From contig NZ_JADEYH010000002.1 in assembly GCF_017114865.1 (NCBI RefSeq), forward strand, positions 372,001-436,000: 64,000 nt of DNA. The letters are read 5' to 3'. The stretch comes from Streptomyces verrucosisporus. Its GTDB lineage: Bacteria > Actinomycetota > Actinomycetes > Streptomycetales > Streptomycetaceae. Of this stretch, positions 26,278-33,879 are shown in pieces; within the stretch, counting starts at the first letter, position 1, and each line of letters begins with the position of its first letter. The notes beneath the pieces are model-generated. The model was given only the letters and a program-made list of their open reading frames with translations, had not been told where the DNA came from and searched no databases. The position numbers and the translations under genes are program-made.

Positions 26278-29200
26278 ATGTCCGGTCCTGAGTACACCTA
26301 TGTCGAGCAGCCGCTCATTGCGCAGCTGAAGCACCGCAGTATGGGCTGGCGGCATGTGGTCGGGGCCAAGGGCGCGGAGTTGCAGGCGGAAGGGGAGCCT
26401 GTATACGTGCGGCCGGACTTCGACACGGCCGTACTCGACGGAATCCTCCGGCTGAAGCTCCAGCAGCTCAACCGGCGGCCGGACGGTTCCGCGTGGGTGG
26501 ACGACGCGCGGGCCGCGACGGCGATCGCCGCGCTGACGCGCGCCGGGACCGCCACCGGAGCCGACCTCATCGCCTCCAACGAGGCGGCCACGGACGTCCT
26601 ACTCAACGGCGTTGAGGTGTCGGGGCTGCCGGACTGGGACGGCGGACGTGGGCAGACGATCCGGTTCGTGGACTGGGAGAACCCCGACAACAACGACTTC
26701 CTCGCGGTCTCCCAGTTCCGCATGACCGTCCCCGGCAGCCGGGGAGAGCCACTGATCGCCGATCTGGTGCTGTTCGTGAACGGCATCCCGTTCGTCGTCA
26801 TCGAGTGCAAGAAGCTCGGTGCACAGGACGGCGACCTCCGCCGTGCCGTACAGCAGTTGCGGCGATACGCGAACCAGACGAAGGGCGCGACGGCCCCGCG
26901 CGGCAGCGACCAGCTCTTCCGCACCGTGCAGCTGACCGTGGCGACCACGGGTGACCAGGCCCGGCTCGGCACGTTCACGGCCCGGTTGCAGGACTACGCG
27001 GTGTGGCGCGACCCGTACCCGCTCAAGGCCAAGAAGATCGCGTTCACCACCTACCACCCCGACGACGCCTTCGCGAAGGCGCAGAAGATCCTCGCGGCCG
27101 GCGTGCTCCACCCGCACCGGCTGCTCGACATCGTGAAGAACTTCGTCGTCTTCAAGGACGTCGAGGTCGCCGAAGGGCGCACCGCCCGGGTGAAGATCGC
27201 CCCGCGCTACCAGCAGTACCGGGCCGTCCACAAGGCCGTCGAGCGGCTGCTCAGGGGCGAGACGAAGGCCGTGCACGGCAGCGAGGACAAGCGGGGCGGC
27301 ATCATCTGGCACACCCAGGGGTCGGGCAAGTCCCTGACGATGGTGTTCCTCGTCCGCAAACTGCGCTCCACACCGGGGCTCGGGCACATCAAGGTCGTCG
27401 TCGTCACCGATCGCAAGCAGCTCCAGGAACAGCTCTCGGAGACCGCAGTGCTCACGGGCGAGAAGCCGGACACCGTCACGCGCGCCTCCGACGTGCCCAA
27501 GGTCCTCGGACGCGAGGGCGCCGGGCTGGTCTTCGTGATGATCCAGAAGCAGCAGGACATCGAGAAGGCGAGGCAGAAGGAGAAGGCCGGCGACGACCTC
27601 GCGCACGACCGCACCCCCGGCTGGGGACTGGTCAACGACGACGACGGCATCCTCATCCTCGTCGACGAGGCGCACCGCTCACACGGCTCGGCGCTGCACC
27701 AGAACCTCATGGAGTCGCTGCCGAACGCCGCCCGCATCGGCTTCACCGGCACACCGATCATCATGAACCGCAAGAAGCTCACCACGACCACCTTCGGTGA
27801 CTTCATCGACAAGTACCGCATCAAGGACGCCGAGAAGGACGAGGCGATCGTCCCCATCTACTACGAGGGCTACATCGTCAAGGGAGCAGTTTTCGAGGGC
27901 GAGGCGCTGGACGAGACGCTCAGGGACGAGTTCCCCGAGCTGACGACCGACGAGCAGTACGAAGAACTCCAGCGGCGCTACGCGAAGTCCTCGGCCGTGC
28001 TCGGCGCCGAGGACATGATCCGGCGCAAGGCGCGGCACATGCTGCGCCACTACGTCGAGGGCGCCATGAAGGACGGGTTCAAGGCGCAGGTGGTGGCGCA
28101 CTCCAGGGGGATCGCCGTCCGCTACCGCGAGGCGCTGAGCGATGCCCGCGACGAGCTCGTCCACGGGGTGGAGCGCGCCCCCAAGCAGGTGCTCGACAAG
28201 GCCCTCAACACACCCGACGAGGAGCGCGGGCTCAAGCAGCGTCTTCTCGTCGCCGCGCACAGGAACCTGGCCCTGCTCAGGGCCATCGACTTCGTGCCGG
28301 TCATCTCCGCCGACCAGGAGGACGACAAATCCTGGCAGTCATGGTCCGACGAGAGCGCGCAGAAGAAGGCGATCAAGTCCTTCCGCAGCCCGTTCCCCTC
28401 TCCCTCGGATCTCACTCCCGACTCCCGGCCGGTCGCCTTCCTGATCGTGCGCACCATGCTCCTCACCGGCTTCGACGCCCCCATCGAGCAGGTCATGTAC
28501 CTGGACCGCCGGATGCGCGAGGCCGAGCTGCTCCAGGCCGTCGCCCGGGTGAACCGCACCGCCGACCGCAAGACGGCCGGCTTCGTCGTGGACTACGCCG
28601 GCGTCGGCAAGGCTTTGAAGGAGGCGATGGAGGCCTACGCCGCCGACGAGCGGGAGGGCAAACCCATCGACTTCGCCGTCGAGGAGAACAAGCTCGAAGA
28701 CCAGTGCGCCGCGCTGCGCCACCACCTGTGGCTCACCAAGGATCTCGTCGATACCGCCGACACAGTGGCCGTGCACCGGCTCGTCGACACCCTGGAGGAC
28801 GAGGAACGGCGTATAACGTACCGGAAGCTACTGCGGGAGTTCCTCGGCACTTTCAACCTCGTCATGCCGCGCGAGGCGGCCCGCCCCTACCAGCAACCCG
28901 TCCGGCTGTTCACCTTCGTCGCCCAGCTCGCCAAGCAGAGGTTCAGTGAGGAGGACGACGGCTTCGACCCCGCAGCGTACGGCGAAAGGGTCGCCGAGCT
29001 GATCGACGAGCACGTCAAGAGCCTCGACGTGGCGCGGATGATAGAGCCGACCCGGCTGACCTCGGACGACTTCCGCACCAAGGTGGAGCAGCTGCCGGGC
29101 TCCCGGGCCAAGGCGTCGATGATGAAGCACGCCATCCGCAGCCACATCGAGCTGCACTTCGCGGAGAACCCCGCCGCGTACGCCAGGCTGCGGGAACGGC

Positions 29201-29616
29201 TTGAGGAGATCCTGAAGAAGTACGCCGACGACTGGGCGCAGCAGCTGGAGGCGTTCAGGGGACTGGCCGAGGAGGCCGGCGACATCGCGGCGGGGCAGAG
29301 CTCCGACCTGCCCGAGGACGTGAGGGCCCTCACCCGCCTGGAGCAGGCCCTCTACCAGCAGCTGACCGGCGTCATCACCGATGGTGTCGTCAGCGACGAG
29401 GCACGGGCGGGACTCGTGGGCCTGGCGAAGGAAGTGCGCAGCGTGGCCGCCCGCTACAACGTGAGGAAGGACCTGTTCTCGAACCCCGCCACGCTGCGTG
29501 ATCTGCAGAGCGAGATCTGGGACCTGCTCACTGTCCATCCCCTCACCGAGTCCGCGGCGAGCAGCCTCGCTCCCGCGCTGCGGGACATCGTCCAGCACAA
29601 CCGGAAAGACCTGTAG
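26278..29616 (+). CDS. hsdR: Type I restriction endonuclease subunit HsdR
   Basis: 1112 residues, normal for HsdR. The N-terminal PD-(D/E)xK nuclease shows FVVIECKKLG (catalytic E-x-K near residue 176). The translocase has Walker A WHTQGSGKSLTM (about 344-355), LVDEAHRSH (DEAH, about 460), GFTGTPI, and the late helicase motif VARVNRTADRK. The last 300 residues form the HsdM-contact region. ATG 26278 with GAAGGAGA upstream. With HsdM and HsdS it forms a complex that moves along unmodified DNA and cuts far from the site. Confidence 0.95.
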   Translation: MSGPEYTYVEQPLIAQLKHRSMGWRHVVGAKGAELQAEGEPVYVRPDFDTAVLDGILRLKLQQLNRRPDGSAWVDDARAATAIAALTRAGTATGADLIASNEAATDVLLNGVEVSGLPDWDGGRGQTIRFVDWENPDNNDFLAVSQFRMTVPGSRGEPLIADLVLFVNGIPFVVIECKKLGAQDGDLRRAVQQLRRYANQTKGATAPRGSDQLFRTVQLTVATTGDQARLGTFTARLQDYAVWRDPYPLKAKKIAFTTYHPDDAFAKAQKILAAGVLHPHRLLDIVKNFVVFKDVEVAEGRTARVKIAPRYQQYRAVHKAVERLLRGETKAVHGSEDKRGGIIWHTQGSGKSLTMVFLVRKLRSTPGLGHIKVVVVTDRKQLQEQLSETAVLTGEKPDTVTRASDVPKVLGREGAGLVFVMIQKQQDIEKARQKEKAGDDLAHDRTPGWGLVNDDDGILILVDEAHRSHGSALHQNLMESLPNAARIGFTGTPIIMNRKKLTTTTFGDFIDKYRIKDAEKDEAIVPIYYEGYIVKGAVFEGEALDETLRDEFPELTTDEQYEELQRRYAKSSAVLGAEDMIRRKARHMLRHYVEGAMKDGFKAQVVAHSRGIAVRYREALSDARDELVHGVERAPKQVLDKALNTPDEERGLKQRLLVAAHRNLALLRAIDFVPVISADQEDDKSWQSWSDESAQKKAIKSFRSPFPSPSDLTPDSRPVAFLIVRTMLLTGFDAPIEQVMYLDRRMREAELLQAVARVNRTADRKTAGFVVDYAGVGKALKEAMEAYAADEREGKPIDFAVEENKLEDQCAALRHHLWLTKDLVDTADTVAVHRLVDTLEDEERRITYRKLLREFLGTFNLVMPREAARPYQQPVRLFTFVAQLAKQRFSEEDDGFDPAAYGERVAELIDEHVKSLDVARMIEPTRLTSDDFRTKVEQLPGSRAKASMMKHAIRSHIELHFAENPAAYARLRERLEEILKKYADDWAQQLEAFRGLAEEAGDIAAGQSSDLPEDVRALTRLEQALYQQLTGVITDGVVSDEARAGLVGLAKEVRSVAARYNVRKDLFSNPATLRDLQSEIWDLLTVHPLTESAASSLAPALRDIVQHNRKDL

Positions 29617-29623
29617 CACCACC

Positions 29624-30370
29624 ATGCGCAACGCCCCGGCCGCACCGCTGCATATCGGCGGACTGGTCATCGACGTGGTTCCCGTGCCCGGACGGAAAAC
29701 CGTCCGGGTCACGGTGGAGCGTGACGCGAGGATCGTCGCGGCCGTGCCGCCCGGCGCGGACCGCGACACTCTCGAAGGCATGATCCGCACCCGTCTGTCC
29801 TGGCTCTACGGCAAGGTGCGCGACCGGGAGACGGACGCCGGGCAGCGGCCCCACCGCCGGTTCATCGACGGGGAGGGGTTCCACTACCTGGGACGCAGCT
29901 ACCGCCTCATGACCGTCGACGAGGCTTCCCGGCCAGTGGCGCTGGTGGACGGCCGTCTCAGGTTGTGCCGGGACCGCAGGGGCTCGGCGGCCGAGGAACT
30001 GGTGGCCTGGTACGCGGAGCGCGGACGGCAGTGGCTGCCCCGGCGCGTGGGCCCCTGGGCGGAACGCCTCGTGTCTCCGCCGGTGGACCTGGTCGTTCGT
30101 CCCCTCGGCTACCGCTGGGGTTCCTGCTCGGACCGGGGCGCGCTCAACATCCACTGGGCGGTGATGCAGCTCCCCGCCGCGCTCGTGGACTACGTCCTGG
30201 TCCACGAACTGGCACATCTGCGCGAGCCCAACCACTCACCTGCCTTCTGGCGTCTGGTGGGCAGGGTCCTCCCCGACTACGAGTCCCGCAGGGCGAAACT
30301 GGACGAGTGGGGCGCGAGGGTGTGGCTTCCCGGTGAGGCGGGTTCGGTGGACGGTGCCGCTGGGGGGTGA
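29624..30370 (+). CDS. YgjP-like (DUF45/M48-type) zinc metallopeptidase
   Basis: 248 residues. LVHELAHLREPNHSPAFW contains HExxH plus the third ligand histidine (about residues 194-206) of the YgjP/WLM group. GYRWGSCSDRGALNIHWAVM is the second conserved block. It starts 7 bp after the hsdR stop, so it belongs to the restriction operon. YgjP-family genes are often found as the last gene of type I systems; their role there is not established. No signal peptide, so cytosolic. Confidence 0.88.
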   Translation: MRNAPAAPLHIGGLVIDVVPVPGRKTVRVTVERDARIVAAVPPGADRDTLEGMIRTRLSWLYGKVRDRETDAGQRPHRRFIDGEGFHYLGRSYRLMTVDEASRPVALVDGRLRLCRDRRGSAAEELVAWYAERGRQWLPRRVGPWAERLVSPPVDLVVRPLGYRWGSCSDRGALNIHWAVMQLPAALVDYVLVHELAHLREPNHSPAFWRLVGRVLPDYESRRAKLDEWGARVWLPGEAGSVDGAAGG

Positions 30371-30384
30371 CGGCTTCTGGTCCG

Positions 30385-30645
30385 TTACTCGCCGTCCTTG
30401 CCGGCGGGCGGAGTTTGTGTCACGTACGTGCCCTTCGCGGGGAGCGTCACCACGAGTCCGCGCTCGCGGAGTTCGACGAGGGCACGTCGAATCGTGCCCG
30501 CGGCTACGCCGTACTGCTCAGCCAGATCCAACTCACCGGGCAGGCGAGCCCCGGCCCGGAGCTGTCCGCTGCTGATCTTCTGCTCGATGGCGTTGGCCAC
30601 CTGTGCATACACGTATTCCGGACGTCCGGGGTCGATTTCCTCCAT
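30385..30645 (-). CDS. Short GntR-family transcriptional regulator
   Basis: 86 residues made almost only of the winged helix: VYAQVANAIEQKISSGQLRAG, LPGELDLAEQYGVAAGTIRR and ALVELRERGLVVTLPAKGTYV are the GntR DNA-binding pattern. There is no effector domain, a form common beside integrative elements of actinobacteria. It converges with the YgjP gene (14 bp apart) and is divergent from the next gene; overlapping palindromes lie in between. Confidence 0.88.
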   Translation of the reverse strand: MEEIDPGRPEYVYAQVANAIEQKISSGQLRAGARLPGELDLAEQYGVAAGTIRRALVELRERGLVVTLPAKGTYVTQTPPAGKDGE

Positions 30646-30694
30646 GCGATGAAGGTACGCAGTGGGATGCGGCGGGGCGCTTCAGGGAAGTGAG

Positions 30695-30720
30695 CACAAC
30701 TGCATGGAGTTGTGTGCAGT
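30695..30720. promoter_or_regulatory. Overlapping inverted repeats, likely GntR operator
   Basis: CACAACT-N6-AGTTGTG at 30695-30714 and, nested with it, ACTGCA-N10-TGCAGT at 30699-30720. Both are perfect. They sit 50 bp from the GntR start and about 90 bp before the plus-strand gene at 30812. TATAAG at 30736-30741 could be the -10 of the latter. Confidence 0.55.
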
Positions 30721-30811
30721 GGACTAGAGTGGTTGTATAAGCAAACAGAAACCCCGGCGACGGTGGGCGCCGTCCCGGGGCATGGCCACCAACTTCTAGG
30801 GAGTTGATGAC

Positions 30812-31222
30812 GTGCGGAACACTATCGCGCGTTTCCTGGGCTGGGCCCTGAGCCCTGCCCTTCTGTGGGCACTGACGCTGCTGTTTCCGGCCACCGGGAG
30901 GCGCCGGAGGGGGCTGGCGCCGAAGCGCCGGGCGGCCTCGGTGCGGGCCCCCCGAACCGACAAGAGCGCGGCCTGCCCGGCCGTGGAGGCGGAGCCCGCA
31001 CGGCGGACTCCGCGCGGCTGCGGGGATACGTCGGATGTGGCACCCGTGCGGCCGTACTGGACGGCGCACGAGCGGTCGGTGCGCAGGCGGCGCCGGCGGG
31101 TGCTGTGGATGGCGACGGTGGGGCTGGACCTCGACACGCGGAACATCCATCTCCAGACGCACGGCGTCCGGGCCCGGCCCGTCCCGGTGCCCGGCTGGAC
31201 CGTGACCGGAGGCGGCCTGTGA
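30812..31222 (+). CDS. Orphan membrane-anchored basic protein
   Basis: 136 residues. One hydrophobic segment FLGWALSPALLWALTLLFPA (about 6-25) followed by an Arg-rich cytosolic or surface tail; VRPYWTAHERSVRRRRRRVL and GLDLDTRNIHLQTHGV resemble small hypothetical proteins recalled from Streptomyces that occur next to GntR genes. GTG 30812 with AGGGAG upstream. Its stop overlaps the next start (GTGA). No function known. Confidence 0.6.
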   Translation: MRNTIARFLGWALSPALLWALTLLFPATGRRRRGLAPKRRAASVRAPRTDKSAACPAVEAEPARRTPRGCGDTSDVAPVRPYWTAHERSVRRRRRRVLWMATVGLDLDTRNIHLQTHGVRARPVPVPGWTVTGGGL

Positions 31223-31716
31223 GCGGGGCGGGAACGGGCGCGGAGGAGGCCGGATACGTCTCCGTGCGCTGTGCGATCGGGGCGCACGGGGAGTGCGCCG
31301 AGGCCGAGCCGGGGGAGAGCGGCGTACCCGGAGTGCGCCACCTGGCGTGCGGTTGCCCCTGCCATCCGGGGCGAGCGGAGAGGGCGGCACCCGCTCCCGC
31401 GCCGCCGCCCGGCGAGGGGGGCTGGTACCGGCTGTGCTGGACCGCCCGCCCCGACAGGGAATTGGACCGGCTGTTCCCCAGCGTGTCCTACGGGGTGCTG
31501 ATCGGCCGGGATGTGCCGGTGATGCTGCGCGGGATGCGCGGCTGCCTGGCTCCGTCGGTCTTCCACGACCCGGCCCGCGTCCGTGAGCGGGCCGACACCG
31601 GGCAGGGCTGGTCGTACGAGGACGGCAACCTCATCGTCCGCGCCCACCGCATCGCCGAACCGGCCGGTCCGCAGCCGCTGTTCGGCGGCGCGGAGTGGAA
31701 GGGGGCGGGCCGGTGA
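31219..31716 (+). CDS. Orphan protein with Cys-rich N-terminus
   Basis: 165 residues. VRCAIGAHGEC and LACGCPCHPG give a cluster of five cysteines with histidines within the first 55 residues, suggesting a metal or zinc site. The rest (GWYRLCWTARPDRELDRLF and VFHDPARVRERADTGQGWS) has no family I recognise. Overlaps both neighbours by 4 bp or less, so it is the middle of a three-gene unit. Confidence 0.55.
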   Translation: MSGAGTGAEEAGYVSVRCAIGAHGECAEAEPGESGVPGVRHLACGCPCHPGRAERAAPAPAPPPGEGGWYRLCWTARPDRELDRLFPSVSYGVLIGRDVPVMLRGMRGCLAPSVFHDPARVRERADTGQGWSYEDGNLIVRAHRIAEPAGPQPLFGGAEWKGAGR

Positions 31717-31829
31717 TGTCCCATCGCATCCGCCGCGGGCGTCTGGAGTCGTGTACGTGGACCGCCCTTCTGGTCACGGTCTCGGCCGTCGCCGTGGTCC
31801 TGCTCCTCCGGGCCGCCCACCGGGGCTGA
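31716..31829 (+). CDS. Very small single-span membrane protein
   Basis: 37 residues: MSHRIRRGR, then a hydrophobic segment ALLVTVSAVAVVLLL and a short basic end. ATG 31716 overlaps the previous stop in the ATGA pattern, the main reason to believe it is translated. No homologue recognised. Confidence 0.45.
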   Translation: MSHRIRRGRLESCTWTALLVTVSAVAVVLLLRAAHRG

Positions 31830-31863
31830 GGCAGAGCAGGCGGTCCGGGCGCGGGTCATGATG

Positions 31864-31900
31864 TCGGCGGCCTTCCCGGGAGATCCGGGAAGGCCGCCGA
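31864..31900. terminator. 16-bp perfect hairpin between convergent units
   Basis: TCGGCGGCCTTCCCGG and CCGGGAAGGCCGCCGA pair fully around GAGAT. It is placed 35 bp after the small ORF and upstream, on the minus strand, of nothing but the end of the CDF gene, so it can serve both directions. Confidence 0.75.
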
Positions 31901-32089
31901 TGCCGTAGAGATGTCGACCGGTTTCGACCGCAGGTACTCGGGGCGCTCATCCGTGCCAGTGGACCTGGGGCGTCTTTCCGGCCCTCGTGCTCGTCGGGGT
32001 CATCCTTGCCGGTGGGCGGATCCCGTCCCCTGCGCGGACCCGGTCCGCTCGGCCTGCCCGCGGCACGGCGCCCCCGCGTCCGGGGTGCG

Positions 32090-32797
32090 TCAGGCGCAGT
32101 TCGAGCCGCAGCCGCAGCCGCAGCCGTCCACGTCGGCCCGGTCAGGGGCCGCCGCGGTGGGGAGGGAGGGAGCACAGCAGTTCTCGCCCCGCCAGGCCTC
32201 ACGGCCTTCCCTGACCGCGACGGCGACGATGACCAGGGCGGCGACGGGGTCGGCCCAGGACCAGCCGAGGGTCACGTTGAGAAGCAGGCCCACCAGCAGG
32301 ACGGCCGAGAGGTAGGTGCACAGCAGGGTCTGTTTGGAGTCGGCCACCGCGGAGGCCGAGCCGAGTTCGCGTCCGGCCTTGCGCTGGGCGAAGGAGAGGA
32401 AGGGCATGACCGCCAGGGACAGGGCGGCCAGCACCACTCCGGGCACGGAGGGTTCGGCCTCGCCGGTGCCGGCGAGGCCCCGGACCGCGTCGACGGTGAC
32501 GTAGGCGGCGAGTGCGAAGAAGGAGACCGCTATGACGCGCAGTGTCCTCTTCTCCCTGGCCTCACGCACCTCGTGGTCGCGAGCGGAGAACTGCCAGGCG
32601 ACCGCCGCGGCGGAGGAGACCTCGACGGCGGAGTCCAGGCCGAAGCCGATCAGCGCGGCGGAGGAGGCCAGCGTTCCGGCCGTGATCGCGACGATCGCCT
32701 CGACGACGTTGTAAGCGATGGTCACGGCGACCAGGAGCCGTATGCGGCGGGCGAGGGCATCGCGCCGGGGAGGGGCCTCCAGGGACACGGCGGTCAT
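32090..32797 (-). CDS. Cation diffusion facilitator-like efflux protein with Cys-rich tail
   Basis: 235 residues, six hydrophobic segments. The first TMs read VTIAYNVVEAIVAITAG and SSAALIGFGLDSAVEVSSAA: the D in GFGLDS is the transport-site aspartate of CDF proteins; ADSKQTLLCTYLSAVLL and SWADPVAALVIV hold the second pair. The usual cytosolic dimer domain is missing; instead the protein ends with ENCCAP and CGCGCGSNC, a run of thiols suited to soft metals. ATG 32797 overlaps the stop of the CmtR-like regulator, so expression is coupled. Likely exports Cd, Pb or Zn. Confidence 0.85.
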   Translation of the reverse strand: MTAVSLEAPPRRDALARRIRLLVAVTIAYNVVEAIVAITAGTLASSAALIGFGLDSAVEVSSAAAVAWQFSARDHEVREAREKRTLRVIAVSFFALAAYVTVDAVRGLAGTGEAEPSVPGVVLAALSLAVMPFLSFAQRKAGRELGSASAVADSKQTLLCTYLSAVLLVGLLLNVTLGWSWADPVAALVIVAVAVREGREAWRGENCCAPSLPTAAAPDRADVDGCGCGCGSNCA

Positions 32798-33147
32798 CGG
32801 CAGCGCTCCTCGTCGTCGTTCTCGACGCAGGTGCGGTCGCTCTCCACCGCCACCACCGCGGTGCGCAGGTCGTCCAGCGCGTGGCCGAGGCGCTCGTCGG
32901 CCAGCTCGTAGCGGGTGCGGCGCCCGTCCGGCACGGTCACGACCAGCCCGCAGTCGCGCAGGCACGCCAGGTGGTTCGACAGCCGGGTGCGGGAGATCCC
33001 GAGGGAGTCGGCGAGGTCGGAGGGGTAGGCCGGGGCTTGGCGCAGAGCGAGCAGGAGCCGGCAGCGGATCGGGTCGGCGAGCGCGCGGCCGAACCGGGCC
33101 AGCACCTCGATGTCGGGGGCGATGGTCAACACGCCATGACGATACAT
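32794..33147 (-). CDS. CmtR-like ArsR/SmtB metal sensor (Cd/Pb)
   Basis: 117 residues. ARFGRALADPIRCRLLLAL begins the winged helix; SLGISRTRLSNHLACLRDCGLVV is the recognition helix and carries two cysteines four residues apart, as in M. tuberculosis CmtR (Cys57, Cys61). The C-terminal DRTCVEND supplies the third thiol (CmtR Cys102). This set of three binds Cd(II) or Pb(II) and releases DNA. It is cotranslated with the CDF exporter. ATG 33147 lies next to an imperfect palindrome and an AT-rich promoter, perhaps leaderless. Confidence 0.88.
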   Translation of the reverse strand: MYRHGVLTIAPDIEVLARFGRALADPIRCRLLLALRQAPAYPSDLADSLGISRTRLSNHLACLRDCGLVVTVPDGRRTRYELADERLGHALDDLRTAVVAVESDRTCVENDDEERCR

Positions 33148-33151
33148 GGAA

Positions 33152-33165
33152 TCCTGAATTTAGGA
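33152..33165. promoter_or_regulatory. Probable operator of the CmtR-like regulator
   Basis: TCCTGAATTTAGGA: arms TCCT/AGGA and AAT/TT with one mismatched pair, 5 bp from the start codon. On the minus strand it includes TAAATT, a plausible -10. Binding here would block the metal-efflux transcript. Confidence 0.5.
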
Positions 33166-33344
33166 AATTCTGAACCATTGGCCGAAGTGGAGTGCCGCTC
33201 GGTCGTACGGCGGCCGGGTGCGGCAGGCGGCGCGGCCGCGGTCGGCCGCCGACGGGCCGAGGACGCCCGGAACCGGGCATGCTCCGCTCGTCTCCGGACC
33301 GGTGAGGACGGCCACCGCCCAAAGCCTGTCCGGCGCTCGGCGCC

Positions 33345-33845
33345 TCAGGTGTCCCAGCGGACGAGGGAGAGCTGCGGGCCGCCGGTGAGGTAGCCGCGCA
33401 GGGCGCCGGCGGTGGAGGGGACGAAGTTCCCCGGGAGGGCGTCGACGGGGACCCAGCGGACCTGGGAGTGCTTGCCCGGCTCGCGGTTCCCGGGCTCGCC
33501 CGACCACTCGTGGGCGGTGAAGACGACGGTGAGGTAGCCGTTCGGGGACTCGACGCCCCAGGCTCCGTGGACGACATGGGCCAGGCGCAGGTGCTCGGCC
33601 TTCACCACCAGGCCGGTCTCCTCGCGCAGTTCGCGCACCGCGGTCTCGGTGACGGGCTCGCCGGGGTCGCTCTTGCCGGTGGGCAGGTCCCACATCCCCC
33701 GGGCGAACTTGGCTCGTGGCCCGCGCTGGAGGAGGAGGACGCGGTCGGCGGCCCGGTCGTGGACGATGATGGCCGCCACCAGCAGGGTCATCGACTCGAG
33801 CGCGGGCGGGAGAGCGGTACGGGTCTCGTGCTCGGGCTGCGCCAC
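33345..33845 (-). CDS. NUDIX hydrolase
   Basis: 166 residues. The NUDIX box is complete: G-x5-E-x7-REL-x-EE-x-G from GKSDPGE to RELREETGL (about residues 60-82). VLLLQRGPRAKFARGMWDLP before it is the substrate-loop region of MutT/ADP-sugar-like enzymes. GTG 33845 is selected because GAAGGGA sits five bases upstream; an ATG 11 codons earlier has no ribosome site. Cleaves a nucleoside diphosphate linked to some moiety; substrate unknown. Confidence 0.85.
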   Translation of the reverse strand: MAQPEHETRTALPPALESMTLLVAAIIVHDRAADRVLLLQRGPRAKFARGMWDLPTGKSDPGEPVTETAVRELREETGLVVKAEHLRLAHVVHGAWGVESPNGYLTVVFTAHEWSGEPGNREPGKHSQVRWVPVDALPGNFVPSTAGALRGYLTGGPQLSLVRWDT

Positions 33846-33879
33846 GGTGATCCCTTCGGGAGTTGGGTTCCCGAGCATG

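Noticed and set aside
20735..33000. attL/attR pair made by a duplicated tRNA-Ala 3' end
   Set aside because: No second copy of the T-arm/acceptor sequence was seen within the next 12 kb, and no integrase is present.
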